Shown piece by piece: positions 34,736 through 44,321 of a DNA stretch of 56,919 nt. The notes under the pieces are model-generated. The model was not told the DNA's origin and did not search any database. It worked only from the letters and a program-made list of their open reading frames with translations. Each line of letters opens with the position of its first letter. Position 1 is the stretch's first letter. The DNA comes from Spirochaetaceae bacterium. Lineage in GTDB: Bacteria > Spirochaetota > Spirochaetia > DSM-27196 > SLAA01. The stretch covers positions 1-56,919 of the forward strand of contig PWQX01000264.1 of NCBI GenBank assembly GCA_003556605.1, given 5' to 3'. The position numbers and the translations under genes were made by a program.

Positions 34736-36517
34736 ATGGCACCACTTCGAAAAACCCGTATTGTATGCACCTTAGGCCCGACGGTCGGAGACCAGGAGAA
34801 GATCGCCGCCTTGATCCGCGCCGGGATGAACATCGCGCGCTTCAATTTTTCGCACGGGGACCACAGCGAGCATCGTAGCCGGCTTGAGATGGTTCGAGCG
34901 GCCTCGGCGGATGCCGGAACCCCCATCGCTACGATGCTCGACACAAAGGGACCGGAAATTCGTACCGGGATGATTCGCAATGATGAGAAGATCCGACTTA
35001 TTCCGGGCAACGAGATCATTCTCACCACCGATGAGATTGAGGGAACCGCCGAACGGCTCAGCATCAGTTACAAGGAACTGCCGTCGAAGGTTAAGATCGG
35101 TGGTCACATCTTTATCGCCGACGGCTTGATGGACCTAAAAGTCGAAGCGGTTGAGGGCAACGACATCCGCTGCAGGATACTCAGCGGCGGTTCGCTTGGA
35201 AGCCGCAAGAACGTCAACGTGCCGGGAGTGCGCACCTCTTTGCCGGCGATGACTGCCAAAGACCAGGCCGACATACTGTTTGCAATTGAGAACGACATGG
35301 ATTTCATCGCCGCCTCGTTTATTCGCAAACCCGGCGATGTCGAGGCAATGCGCGAGTTCATCGATTCACATGAATCACCGATTCAGCTGCTCTCGAAGAT
35401 TGAGGACCAGGAAGGGCTCGACAATATCGACGAAATCATTCGGGTGTCCGACGGCATCATGGTTGCGCGCGGCGACCTCGGTGTGCAGCTTGAGCTCGAA
35501 GAGATCCCGATGGCGCAAAAGCGTATCATCGAGAAGTGCAACCGCGAGAACAAGCCGGTTATTACCGCAACCCAAATGCTGGACTCAATGATCCACAACC
35601 CCAGCCCTACACGCGCAGAGCTTACCGATGTGGCAAATGCGATTTTCGACGGCACCGACGCAGTGATGCTCTCGGGCGAAACCGCCAACGGCGCATACCC
35701 CATTCGCTCGGCTGAGACTCTCAACCGCATTGCACTGGCGGTGGAGGGCTCCGACGAGTACCGTAAGCGCTGTGCCGAGTACTTTTCGTTCCACAGCCCT
35801 TCGCACGACATCGGTCACAGCGTAGCAAAAGCCGCTTTCGTCGTCGCAGCCGACGTCAACGCTGCGGCGATCGTGACGCCGAGTCTGCGCGGCAACAGCC
35901 CCCGGATCCTCAGTAAGTTCCGGCCCATGCAGAACATCATCGCTGTGACTACCTCTGAGCGCGTGTGCCGGCAATTGCTGATTGTTTGGGGCGTGTGTCC
36001 GATCGTGACAGGCCACGTACGCGACTCGGAGCTCATGATACAGAACGCTCTGCGTATGGCGTTGAAATACGGTTACGTGCAGCGCCTCGACAAGGTCGTC
36101 ACCGCCGCCGGAATACCGGTCAACTCACCCTTGATGATGAACACCATCAAGGTGCATTTCATGGCCAAGATACTGAACCGGGGACACGTTGGCTTCGGCG
36201 CTGCGTGCTCCGGAAGAATTGTGAAACTGACCGGGGCGCAACAGGCGGTAAGCAAGCTCGAGGGCATTGAGACACCGCAAATTCTGCTGGTCCGCGCCCT
36301 CACCCGCGCGTACCTGCCGGTTTTGCGTAATGTCCGCGGGGTGATCTCCGAGAGCCGCGTTGAGCTCCGCGACTCCGAGATTCAAGCGGCTAATCCCGAG
36401 CTCGTGATGATCTCAGAGGTGCCGGAGGCCTATGAGCAGTTTGAAGACGGCTCGTTTGTCAGTCTGAACGGTGAAGAAAAAATTGTGTACGAAGGGTTGC
36501 TACCCGACGGTGCCTAG
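34736..36517 (+). CDS. pyk: Pyruvate kinase with an extra C-terminal domain
   Basis: 593 residues from the ATG at 34736; the longer frame from 34637 adds a non-family Arg-rich stretch. Core motifs: KTRIVCTLGPTVGDQEKIAA, MNIARFNFSHGDHSEH, MLDTKGPEIRTGMI, the catalytic-lysine region IQLLSKIEDQEGLDNID, GIMVARGDLGVQLELEEIPM and VMLSGETANGAYPI. The C-terminal ~110 residues resemble the PEP-utiliser-like mobile domain seen in Bacillus-type enzymes (ending FVSLNGEEKIVYEG), but I see no TSHA-like histidine, so it is probably structural. It catalyses phosphoenolpyruvate + ADP to pyruvate + ATP. It stands just before the NifA-like regulator, transcribed in the same direction. Confidence 0.95.
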   Translation: MAPLRKTRIVCTLGPTVGDQEKIAALIRAGMNIARFNFSHGDHSEHRSRLEMVRAASADAGTPIATMLDTKGPEIRTGMIRNDEKIRLIPGNEIILTTDEIEGTAERLSISYKELPSKVKIGGHIFIADGLMDLKVEAVEGNDIRCRILSGGSLGSRKNVNVPGVRTSLPAMTAKDQADILFAIENDMDFIAASFIRKPGDVEAMREFIDSHESPIQLLSKIEDQEGLDNIDEIIRVSDGIMVARGDLGVQLELEEIPMAQKRIIEKCNRENKPVITATQMLDSMIHNPSPTRAELTDVANAIFDGTDAVMLSGETANGAYPIRSAETLNRIALAVEGSDEYRKRCAEYFSFHSPSHDIGHSVAKAAFVVAADVNAAAIVTPSLRGNSPRILSKFRPMQNIIAVTTSERVCRQLLIVWGVCPIVTGHVRDSELMIQNALRMALKYGYVQRLDKVVTAAGIPVNSPLMMNTIKVHFMAKILNRGHVGFGAACSGRIVKLTGAQQAVSKLEGIETPQILLVRALTRAYLPVLRNVRGVISESRVELRDSEIQAANPELVMISEVPEAYEQFEDGSFVSLNGEEKIVYEGLLPDGA

Positions 36518-36567
36518 GCGCGGTATCCCGGGCCTCGAGCTAAACAGAACCAGACGGAGGCGCGGAG

Positions 36568-38133
36568 GTGGACAAGAACACCATCCCTGCGACGGATTAT
36601 AAGCGCAATCTCGAAGAACTCTCGCTGCTGTTCGAAATCAGTCAGCTTCTCGATCAGAGCATGGAAATCAAACAGGTGGTGGTGCCGGTTCTGAAGGCGG
36701 TGACCGACCATCTGAATACCTTGCGAGCGACCCTCACGCTGCTCAATCGTGACACCGGCGAAATCCTGATCGAGGAAGCCTACGGACTGTCAGATACCGA
36801 ACGCGAACGCGGCCGCTATAAGCTCGGCGAAGGCATCACCGGGAAAGTAGTTGAGTCCGGCCAACCACGTGTTATTCCGCGCATATCAGAGGACCCGGCG
36901 TTTCTAAATCGCACCGGAGCGCGACGGAGTCAGAGCTGCAAGGACATCTCGTTCATCTGCGTGCCGGTGAAGATCGGCAACGAGCCTATAGGGGCGCTGA
37001 GTGTAGACCGCATGTCTGCCGGAGAATCCAAACTGCAGGACGATCTTCGGGTGCTCTCGGTCATTTCTTCCTTGATCGCGCAGGCCGTAAAAATACGCCA
37101 AGAAGCGCTTGAGGAGAAGGAGGAGCTGCTGCGCGAGAACACCCGCTTGCAGCAGCAACTGCGCGAGCGCTTTCGGCCGGCAAACATCATGGGCAAGTCT
37201 AAGGCGATGCAGGACGTGTTCGACTTGGTTGCACAGGTTTCGACGAGCGACGCTACCGTACTGGTCCGCGGGGAGAGCGGAACCGGCAAGGAGCTTGTGG
37301 CACAAGCTATCCATTACAACAGCCCGCGCAGCAAGAAGCCCTTCGTGAAAGTCAACTGCTCGGCATTACCCGAGACCGTGATCGAGAGCGAGTTGTTTGG
37401 ACATGAGAAAGGCGCTTTCACCGGTGCAAGCGCAACCCGCAAGGGCCGCTTCGAGATTGCGAACGGCGGAAGCATCTTCCTCGACGAGATCGGCGACTTG
37501 TCGGCAACTACTCAGATAAAACTGCTTCGTGTTCTCCAAGAAAAGGAGTTTGAGCGCGTGGGGGGAAACCAGACCATCCGCAGCAATGTTCGTATTATTG
37601 CCGCCACCAACCGCAACCTCGAAGAGCTCATGGAACAGAATGTCTTCCGCTCTGACTTGTATTACCGCTTGAACGTCTTCCCGATTCACATCCCACCGCT
37701 GCGCGATCGCCGCAGCGACATCCTGCTGCTGGCTGATTACTTCGTGGACAAGTACGCACGCCAGAATCACAAAGCGATCCGCAGGATATCGACTCCGGCT
37801 ATAGACCTCTTGATGGGCTACCATTGGCCGGGCAATGTACGCGAGCTGGAAAACTGTATTGAACGCGCCGTCCTGCTGAGTGTCGATGAGGTCATCCATG
37901 CACATCACCTTCCCCCTACCCTGCAATCGGCTGAGTCAACCAACACGCGGCCGCAAGGCAAGCTGGAGGAAGCGTTGAACGGGGTTGAGCGCGAATTGCT
38001 CATGGATGCGCTGAAGTCTACCAAAGGCAACATGGCGAAGGCCGCCCGCATGCTCGGAATCACCGAACGCCGAATGGGTCTGCGTGTGCAGAAGCACGGG
38101 ATTGACCCGCACACTTTCAAGACGCCGAGCTGA
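36568..38133 (+). CDS. NifA-type sigma-54-dependent activator (GAF-AAA+-HTH)
   Basis: 521 residues; GTG with ACGGAGG upstream. GAF domain at ~15-175 ([20 protein letters not shown]), a coiled-coil linker ([20 protein letters not shown]), then the AAA+ core: Walker [18 protein letters not shown], the sigma-54 contact loop [13 protein letters not shown], Walker [32 protein letters not shown], and a Fis-type HTH ([18 protein letters not shown]). The N-terminus and C-terminus resemble NifA closely, so it probably senses nitrogen status and turns on nitrogen genes, though no nif genes lie here. The next gene is glnE-like, supporting a nitrogen role. Confidence 0.88.
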   Translation: MDKNTIPATDYKRNLEELSLLFEISQLLDQSMEIKQVVVPVLKAVTDHLNTLRATLTLLNRDTGEILIEEAYGLSDTERERGRYKLGEGITGKVVESGQPRVIPRISEDPAFLNRTGARRSQSCKDISFICVPVKIGNEPIGALSVDRMSAGESKLQDDLRVLSVISSLIAQAVKIRQEALEEKEELLRENTRLQQQLRERFRPANIMGKSKAMQDVFDLVAQVSTSDATVLVRGESGTGKELVAQAIHYNSPRSKKPFVKVNCSALPETVIESELFGHEKGAFTGASATRKGRFEIANGGSIFLDEIGDLSATTQIKLLRVLQEKEFERVGGNQTIRSNVRIIAATNRNLEELMEQNVFRSDLYYRLNVFPIHIPPLRDRRSDILLLADYFVDKYARQNHKAIRRISTPAIDLLMGYHWPGNVRELENCIERAVLLSVDEVIHAHHLPPTLQSAESTNTRPQGKLEEALNGVERELLMDALKSTKGNMAKAARMLGITERRMGLRVQKHGIDPHTFKTPS

Positions 38134-38251
38134 GCGGAAGCGTATTGCAAAGCTCGCTGGGCATTCTGACGCGCTACAACTCGGGCGGGCGGCTTCCCTG
38201 CACCAAGACATTCACGGGCAACTCTGGACAGACGCGTCGGATTCGTCGATC

Positions 38252-41200
38252 ATGAACACTGATATGGAACGCTTTATCGACGTCCCGACGGTCGAGCAAC
38301 TGAGGCCTTACTGCCCGGCGCTCAGCGAGGAGGAACTGGAGGCATTCCTGCGTGCCTTTCCTGAACGGTTCTATACTCGGACGCCGGCAGCGCAGATCGG
38401 GCATTACGCGAGCAGGCTCGCCGAGCTGCGACCGGATAACCCCTACGTCCTCGAGATCCAGGAGCTCGCTGATGAACGGGTCACCGTCACGTTCTACTCA
38501 TACGACTATCCGGGAGAGTTCTCGCTACTCGCCGGGATGCTCGCAGCCTGCGGGTTCAATATCGAGAGCGGTACAATCTCGACCTCCAAACCACCGGAGC
38601 TGGACCGTGAGCCGGGCGCAGCGCGAGTGAAGCACAAGCCGGGCAGCGCGCTCAGGGGCGAAGCCCGTCACGGCTCTCGCCCGCGCGGGCGCATAGACAA
38701 GCGCCTCACCGCCCGGCAGTTTCGGCGTGTCCTCGCCGGCGATTCGCCGCGGCGCACCATCATCGATACCTTCACCGGGCGCATCAACGCCGAACAAGGC
38801 CCTGACTGGTCTCAACACTTCACCGAGTATGTCGACAGCGTGATGCCTCTGCTGACGCAGAATACTCAGGAAGCGTTTGATGAAGCCAAACGTCTGGTCA
38901 ACGAGTACGTGGCTGCAGCGCTCTCGCGCACCGCAATCAGCTCCGAAGCGCTGCTATATCCGGTGGATGTGCAACTCGGCCAAGCCGAAGAAGGCTACAC
39001 GCGGCTCACAGTCATTTCCACTGATACGCCGTTCTTCCTCTACGCCCTCAGCACAGCCTTTGCACTGCACGCGTTGTCAATTGAGCAGGTTGAAATCCGT
39101 ACGCACGGCGAACAGATTGAGGACATCTTTGATCTGCTTGACGCAAACGGACAACCTATTCGCGATGAAGAAATGCTGCAGCAGGTGAAATTCTCGGCAG
39201 TCTTCACGAAACAGTTCACCTATTTCCTTGACCGGGCGCCCGACCCCTACACGGCGTTACTGCGCTTTGAGACTCTGCTGCAGAATGTCCGTCCGATGGC
39301 CGACACTATCAGCGAAACTAAGCTTCTATCCGATCCCAAAGTGCTAAAAGACCTTGCACGGCTGCTAGGTGCAAGCGATTTTCTCTGGGAAGACTTCATT
39401 CGGCTGCAGTATGAAACCCTCGTTCCGGTGCTAACGCGTGCCCGGCAAGACCGTTTGGTCAGCACGCCGCCCGAGGAGCTGGCGCAGCGGCTCCATGAGT
39501 TGCTCGACGACGCCGACTCCCCCGAAGCCGAACGCCGTGTACTCAACGAGTTCAAGGATCAAGAGACCTATCTTATCGACCTAGATCACATCCTGCACCC
39601 CGAGCTGGATTTTTTCTTTCTCAGCTCCCGCCTGACTACTCTCGCCGAGACGGTTGTGAGAACCGCGGTTGAGCTCGCGTCTCGAGAACTGGCGGCCCGC
39701 TACGGCGTTCCCCGAACCGCAGCGGGGCTCCGCGCGCCGTATGCAATTCTGGGCCTCGGAAAGCTCGGCGGGCAGGCCTTGGGCTACGCTTCCGACATAG
39801 AACTGATGTTTGTGTACAGCGACGACGGCGAGACCGACGGCGCCGAGGCGATCACGAATCGCGAGTTTTTCGAGCGTTTGTTTTCCGACGCGGTGAGCAT
39901 GATTGATGCGAAACGCGAAGGCATTTTCCAAGTAGATCTGCGTCTACGCCCACACGGCTCGGCCGGACCGCTCGCGGTGAGCATCGCGAGCTTCATTCGG
40001 TATTACTCCAACGACGCAAGCAGCCTCGAGAAGCTGGCCTTAGTACGTCTGCGGCCGATCGGCGGTGATGACCCGCTCGGCGCCCAGATTGAACGACTGC
40101 GCGATGAGCTCTTGTACGGCGCCGACAGTATTGACCGTGCCGAGCTCAAGCGGTTGCGCGCAATCCAACTGAAAGACAAAGGCGCGGCCAACCGCCCCAA
40201 CGCCAAGTTCAGCCCCGGCGGCTTAGTGGATCTGGAGTACTCGGTGCAGATCCTCCAGATTGTCCACGGGCGCAGCAATGTTGCGCTTCGAACGCCGGGC
40301 ATTCACCAGGCGCTCCGCGGGCTTGCGGACTCGGGTGCAATAGAGCCGGAAGAAGCGCAGCAGCTCGTTCAGGCCTACCGATTTCTGCGGACCGCGATCA
40401 ACGGCCTTCGAATGCTGCGCGGTAACGCGCAAGACCTGTTCTTACCCGCTCTTGACTCCATGGAATACATCCACCTCGCACGCCGCGCCGGTTATCAAGG
40501 CAAAGGCGAGCTCACGCCGGCAGCACAGTTGCACCTGGAGTTCGAGACAACCACGGCGCTGGTCCGTGCTTTCGTAGAGCGTGAGCTCGGCCGCGACGCG
40601 ATTCCGCACGACGGCGTTGCCGGCCTCGCCGACCTGGTCCTTGCCGACAGCAATCACGCCGCCACCCGGCTCGATGTGCTTGAGCGCCTCAGCTTTCGCA
40701 ACCCCGAGCGCGCGCTCGGCAATCTGCGGCGTCTCGCCGGCGCACGCGACCAGGCGTACCTGTTCGCCGAGCTTGCGGTGCTTGCGGCCGACTTGCTCCC
40801 GCGCACCCCCGACCCGGATATGGCGCTGAACAATTGGGAGCAGTTCGTCCGGCAGTTGGACGATCGCGAAGCGCACTACCGCGGATTGCTGCTGCAGCCC
40901 AAGCGCTTTGAAATCATGCTCCTGATTTTTGCCGGCAGCCAGTTTCTTGCCGACACCTTGAGCACGAATCCGCAGTTCTTGGAGTGGGTCACCACACCGA
41001 AGATCGTATCAAGCGTGCGGCGGCGCGAGCACCTGGCCGAGGAGCTCCGCCGGTTACGCGGAGCCCAACCCGAGCGTGACGCATGGCTCGCGGAGCTGCG
41101 CGATTTCCGGAAACGCGAGATCCTCCGGATCGGTACCCGTGACATCTGTCTGCGCGTCGACCAAACCGAGATCTTCACTGAGCTCACTAACCTTGCGGTG

Positions 41201-42112
41201 AGCATCGTTGCGGCGGCCTTGGACGCGGCCTGGCAAGGGTTTGAGCACGAGCCGGAGGATCGGCTGCGGTTCTGTTTATTGGCATTCGGCAAGCTCGGGG
41301 GACGTGAATTGAATTACAGCTCAGACATAGACCTGCTTGCGATCTTCGACCCGCGACAGTCGCCTCCATCCGAGCGCGAGAACACGCTGTACGCGCGGGT
41401 AATGCGGCGCTTGCGCTCGGACCTGTCTGACCATACCGAAAACGGCTACCTCTATCGGGTAGACCTGAGGTTGCGCCCGTTCGGAAGCTCAGGTCAGATT
41501 GTGCATTCGTTACCCGCGATGGTGAGATACTACAACGGGTCTGCAAGCTACTGGGAGTATCAGGCGCTGTTGAAGCTTACGCCGCTGGCCGGGAATCTCC
41601 ACGTCGGCGACCGGTTCTTGCAAGCGGTGCGGCCGGCGCTGCTGTCCGCCGGGGCCCGTACTGAGTCGGCCCGAGAGTCGGTGTTGGCGTTGCGGCGTGC
41701 CGCAGTTGCGCGCAGCTCGCCCGATGATGTGAAATCCGGCGAAGGTGGCATCCGCGACATCGAGTTTCTCGTGCAGGCGCTGCAGCTCATGCATGCTCGT
41801 CGCGCGCCGGAGCTCCTGAGCCCAAACACACTTACAGCGCTTGCCGAGCTTGAAAAACACGCGGTCCTTGACGCCGAACGCTGCCGGGTGCTTCAAGCCG
41901 ACTACCTGTGGCTGAGGCGCCTAGAGCATTATCTACAGATACTTGAAGATAGGCAGGTTCACAGCATCCCGAAGGATCCGGCGGGAAAGCTAACCCTCGC
42001 TCGCCGCCTGTTGGGCAATTCCTCCGATGAAACCGCGCTGCTGGAACAGCTGCATACTGTTCGCTCGCGAGTGCGCGATACGTTCAACCAAGTCTTGCAG
42101 AACGCTTCTTAG
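38252..42112 (+). CDS. glnE: GlnE-like glutamine synthetase adenylyltransferase with N-terminal ACT-like pair
   Basis: 1286 residues from the ATG at 38252, against ~950 for typical GlnE. Two nucleotidyltransferase domains are visible: near residue 500 (GLGKLGGQALGYASDIELMF) and near residue 1010 (AFGKLGGRELNYSSDIDLLA), the deadenylylating and adenylylating halves in GlnE order. Each is followed by the family's FQVDLRLRPHGSAGPL or YRVDLRLRPFGSSGQI and GGLVDLEYSVQ or GGIRDIEFLVQ motifs. The first ~300 residues are extra and contain two ACT-like segments (VTVTFYSYDYPGEFSLLAGM at ~77; YTRLTVISTDTPFFLYALST at ~249), as in GlnD. The first domain has DxE rather than DxD, which the superfamily tolerates. 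Confidence 0.88.
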   Translation: MNTDMERFIDVPTVEQLRPYCPALSEEELEAFLRAFPERFYTRTPAAQIGHYASRLAELRPDNPYVLEIQELADERVTVTFYSYDYPGEFSLLAGMLAACGFNIESGTISTSKPPELDREPGAARVKHKPGSALRGEARHGSRPRGRIDKRLTARQFRRVLAGDSPRRTIIDTFTGRINAEQGPDWSQHFTEYVDSVMPLLTQNTQEAFDEAKRLVNEYVAAALSRTAISSEALLYPVDVQLGQAEEGYTRLTVISTDTPFFLYALSTAFALHALSIEQVEIRTHGEQIEDIFDLLDANGQPIRDEEMLQQVKFSAVFTKQFTYFLDRAPDPYTALLRFETLLQNVRPMADTISETKLLSDPKVLKDLARLLGASDFLWEDFIRLQYETLVPVLTRARQDRLVSTPPEELAQRLHELLDDADSPEAERRVLNEFKDQETYLIDLDHILHPELDFFFLSSRLTTLAETVVRTAVELASRELAARYGVPRTAAGLRAPYAILGLGKLGGQALGYASDIELMFVYSDDGETDGAEAITNREFFERLFSDAVSMIDAKREGIFQVDLRLRPHGSAGPLAVSIASFIRYYSNDASSLEKLALVRLRPIGGDDPLGAQIERLRDELLYGADSIDRAELKRLRAIQLKDKGAANRPNAKFSPGGLVDLEYSVQILQIVHGRSNVALRTPGIHQALRGLADSGAIEPEEAQQLVQAYRFLRTAINGLRMLRGNAQDLFLPALDSMEYIHLARRAGYQGKGELTPAAQLHLEFETTTALVRAFVERELGRDAIPHDGVAGLADLVLADSNHAATRLDVLERLSFRNPERALGNLRRLAGARDQAYLFAELAVLAADLLPRTPDPDMALNNWEQFVRQLDDREAHYRGLLLQPKRFEIMLLIFAGSQFLADTLSTNPQFLEWVTTPKIVSSVRRREHLAEELRRLRGAQPERDAWLAELRDFRKREILRIGTRDICLRVDQTEIFTELTNLAVSIVAAALDAAWQGFEHEPEDRLRFCLLAFGKLGGRELNYSSDIDLLAIFDPRQSPPSERENTLYARVMRRLRSDLSDHTENGYLYRVDLRLRPFGSSGQIVHSLPAMVRYYNGSASYWEYQALLKLTPLAGNLHVGDRFLQAVRPALLSAGARTESARESVLALRRAAVARSSPDDVKSGEGGIRDIEFLVQALQLMHARRAPELLSPNTLTALAELEKHAVLDAERCRVLQADYLWLRRLEHYLQILEDRQVHSIPKDPAGKLTLARRLLGNSSDETALLEQLHTVRSRVRDTFNQVLQNAS

Positions 42113-42115
42113 CCT

Positions 42116-42601
42116 TCATTCCGTCCCGCCCGGTGTATCGCGATTCGATTGCCGGCCGTCAGTGTCAATAGCGTGGTCGTTGCGCGGCTGTTCACCGAGC
42201 TGGCGCGAAAAGCGATGGCGGCGCTCGTGCTCGGCACGCGCTTGGATTTCGGGGAACTCGTAGCTCATCATCCCACGGTCATCTACCTCCATACGAACGC
42301 GCGCGTTATCCACAAGGCTCTGCAGCAACTCTTCGGATTCATCGACACTCAGCCCGGTCTCAATCACGACATCCGAGACGGTAACACGCCCTCCGAGGCG
42401 GTAAGCTAGCTTAAACACCCGCGACTGCAGGACCGCCGGGTGATATAGCGCAGGGTCGTGATGGCCTCTATACAGGGGTTCACCGTCAAGGTACGGGCTG
42501 CGATCCGGACGCTGTTGCACCGAATAGAAGAGACTCATCCCCGCGCGGACCGCCAGGACCGTGAGCAGCAGAGGAAATAAGAATAGAAATGGACCAAACA
42601 T
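42116..42601 (-). CDS. Single-pass membrane protein with a winged-helix-like domain
   Basis: 161 residues from MFGPFLFLFPLLL (ATG 42601); the longer frame adds 19 residues that delay the hydrophobic start. One N-terminal membrane segment is followed by a polar linker and a compact domain (VFKLAYRLGGRVTVSDVVIE to RVRMEVDDRGMMSYEFPEI) that looks like a winged helix of the kind that reads 'ETGLSVDESEELLQSLVDN'. The last ~30 residues are polar and charged. Family not recognised. It is convergent with glnE (3 bp apart). Confidence 0.55.
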   Translation of the reverse strand: MFGPFLFLFPLLLTVLAVRAGMSLFYSVQQRPDRSPYLDGEPLYRGHHDPALYHPAVLQSRVFKLAYRLGGRVTVSDVVIETGLSVDESEELLQSLVDNARVRMEVDDRGMMSYEFPEIQARAEHERRHRFSRQLGEQPRNDHAIDTDGRQSNRDTPGGTE

Positions 42602-42732
42602 GTACACGCGCTCCACCCCCAACACCAAAAGTATACTACGACCCTGGAATGAAATCAAAACCCTCTTGAGCTGTAGCGTATGGTATCGTTTCTGCAGCCA
42701 TTCGAGTCCCGGCGGGCCTGCCGGTGTCGCTT

Positions 42733-44229
42733 TCAGGGCTCATGAGGCCGGGTTATTGGGGGATCCCCGGCCGACAACGCTTCCCGAAACCGTGAGTACA
42801 GGCGACGATAGGTGTGGTAACCGGTAGTGTAAAGGCCGTGCACCTCATTCGACGGCTCGTAGCGTTGTTTTAGCGTAACCAGCTGCTCGGAGGCCTCAGT
42901 GACCGAGCCGAACTCACCGAGACCGGTGAGCGCAGCGCAAGCGTCACCCACCAGCTCGGCGTCTTCAACACGGGGAACTTCAATCGGCACCCCAACGATA
43001 TCACTCTTCATCTGGTTCCAGACGGCGTTTTTCGCTTGGCCGCCGCACGCCGTCAAGCTCCGGACCTCGCACCCATGCTCGCGTAGAATTTCAACCGCTT
43101 CGCGCACCGCAAACCCGATTGAATCCACCACCGCGCGGCCCATTTCGGCAGTTCCATGCTGCGCGCCGAGCTCAATAAACATACCCCGACTGAACTCCCA
43201 GGCGGCCCCCTGGTGGATTGACGGAAAGAACCACGGCTTCTGCGTGCGATGCGCCACACGCTTGATTTCGTTGAGCATCTGATCGTATGGGAGTCCCTCC
43301 TGTCCTGAGATACGTCGAAACCATTCGAATAGCCGGCCGGTTGAGGAAAGAATGCCGGCAACATTGTAGAATCCGGGAACCACATGCGGCAGACAGCGGA
43401 TTTGCGCGGTTGTTACCGGGGTTTCCGAACAATGATTTATGCCTTCCGAGGTCCCGGCGCGATCGCAGGTACGTCCCGGTACAATCGTCTTGGTCCCCAA
43501 CAGGCTGATCAGAAAATCATGTCCGGCGGCGCACACCGGCACACCCACGCGCAGCCCGAGGTACCCGGACGCCCTGGAGCTCACCCGGCCGATGCGATCA
43601 CCGATGCCGATGAAGGGCGGGAAGAGCTCAGGATCAAGATCGGCCGACCGCAGTTGTTCCGGCGTCCAAATGTAGCGGGAAAACTCTTCGCTCTGGCTGA
43701 TCGTCACCGCCTCGCCGGTAAGAAAGAATGAAACGAACTCGGGGCACGACAAAAAGTAGCGCGTACTTTCGAACAGTCTTGGATGCGCGCTTCGAAACCA
43801 CGCCACCTTCGGCAAAAAATAGGACTCACCGGCAACCGGCTCGCTCTCGTGCGTCTCCAACCACATTAATGCGTGTGACAGCGGTTCGCCGTCATGATCG
43901 AGCGGAATCACGGTTGGGCCGTGTCCGCTGACCGCGACCGCACTCAGCGTCTCTAAGAGTGTACGGGGCATACGGTCGAGCATGATTTGCAGCACGCGAA
44001 CCCAGGTCTTCGGATACCAGCGCGTGCTGTCGTGTTGATGTGCGAGAATGCGCTCGCGATCCCACCACAGCAACTCACCGCTGGTATCAACGCAGCCCAG
44101 CTTAACCGAGGTAGTGCCGACATCAACGCTCAAAACAAAGGTTTTTTTAGGCCGATGATTGCTCAAGATCGATTCCGCTACGCCGTGGGTATAGAGCTCA
44201 TGCCGCGAGCGTGCGTGCAACGCTATCAT
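42733..44229 (-). CDS. FGGY-family carbohydrate kinase, intact
   Basis: 498 residues. N-terminal ATPase motif VLSVDVGTTSVKLGCVDTSG is complete, with SGHGPTVIPLDHDGEPLSHA, a substrate-domain WLETHES motif, FSRYIWTPEQL, the second-domain AGHDFLISLLGTK and ACGGQAKNAVWNQMKSDIVG (adenosine binding). It phosphorylates a pentulose, polyol or related sugar; xylulokinase-like, substrate undetermined. The start is uncertain: the first ~22 residues are unlike the family, and a TATGAT box overlaps the first ATG. It is divergent from the BMP transporter operon, 92 bp away, suggesting a common substrate. Confidence 0.85.
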   Translation of the reverse strand: MIALHARSRHELYTHGVAESILSNHRPKKTFVLSVDVGTTSVKLGCVDTSGELLWWDRERILAHQHDSTRWYPKTWVRVLQIMLDRMPRTLLETLSAVAVSGHGPTVIPLDHDGEPLSHALMWLETHESEPVAGESYFLPKVAWFRSAHPRLFESTRYFLSCPEFVSFFLTGEAVTISQSEEFSRYIWTPEQLRSADLDPELFPPFIGIGDRIGRVSSRASGYLGLRVGVPVCAAGHDFLISLLGTKTIVPGRTCDRAGTSEGINHCSETPVTTAQIRCLPHVVPGFYNVAGILSSTGRLFEWFRRISGQEGLPYDQMLNEIKRVAHRTQKPWFFPSIHQGAAWEFSRGMFIELGAQHGTAEMGRAVVDSIGFAVREAVEILREHGCEVRSLTACGGQAKNAVWNQMKSDIVGVPIEVPRVEDAELVGDACAALTGLGEFGSVTEASEQLVTLKQRYEPSNEVHGLYTTGYHTYRRLYSRFREALSAGDPPITRPHEP

Positions 44230-44250
44230 AAGCGGTTACACCGGTCAAGA

Positions 44251-44280
44251 TTGAACAAGCGGGAGGCTTAGGTGTAGGAT
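44251..44280 (+). promoter_or_regulatory. Candidate promoter for the BMP transporter operon
   Basis: TTGAAC (44251-44256), 18-bp spacer, TAGGAT (44275-44280). A GGAGG ribosome binding site precedes the GTG start at 44322. The match to consensus is moderate. Confidence 0.35.
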
Positions 44281-44321
44281 ATGAATGCACCACGCGTTAT
44301 ACCGCACTTGGAGGCATTATT

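Noticed and set aside
38134-38251. Sigma-54 promoter in the gap before glnE
   Set aside because: TGGGC occurs at 38159 but no GC at the required -12 position.
44143-44150. Run of T residues at the FGGY kinase N-terminus as a terminator
   Set aside because: It lies within the coding frame (encoding Lys codons on the minus strand) with no preceding stem.
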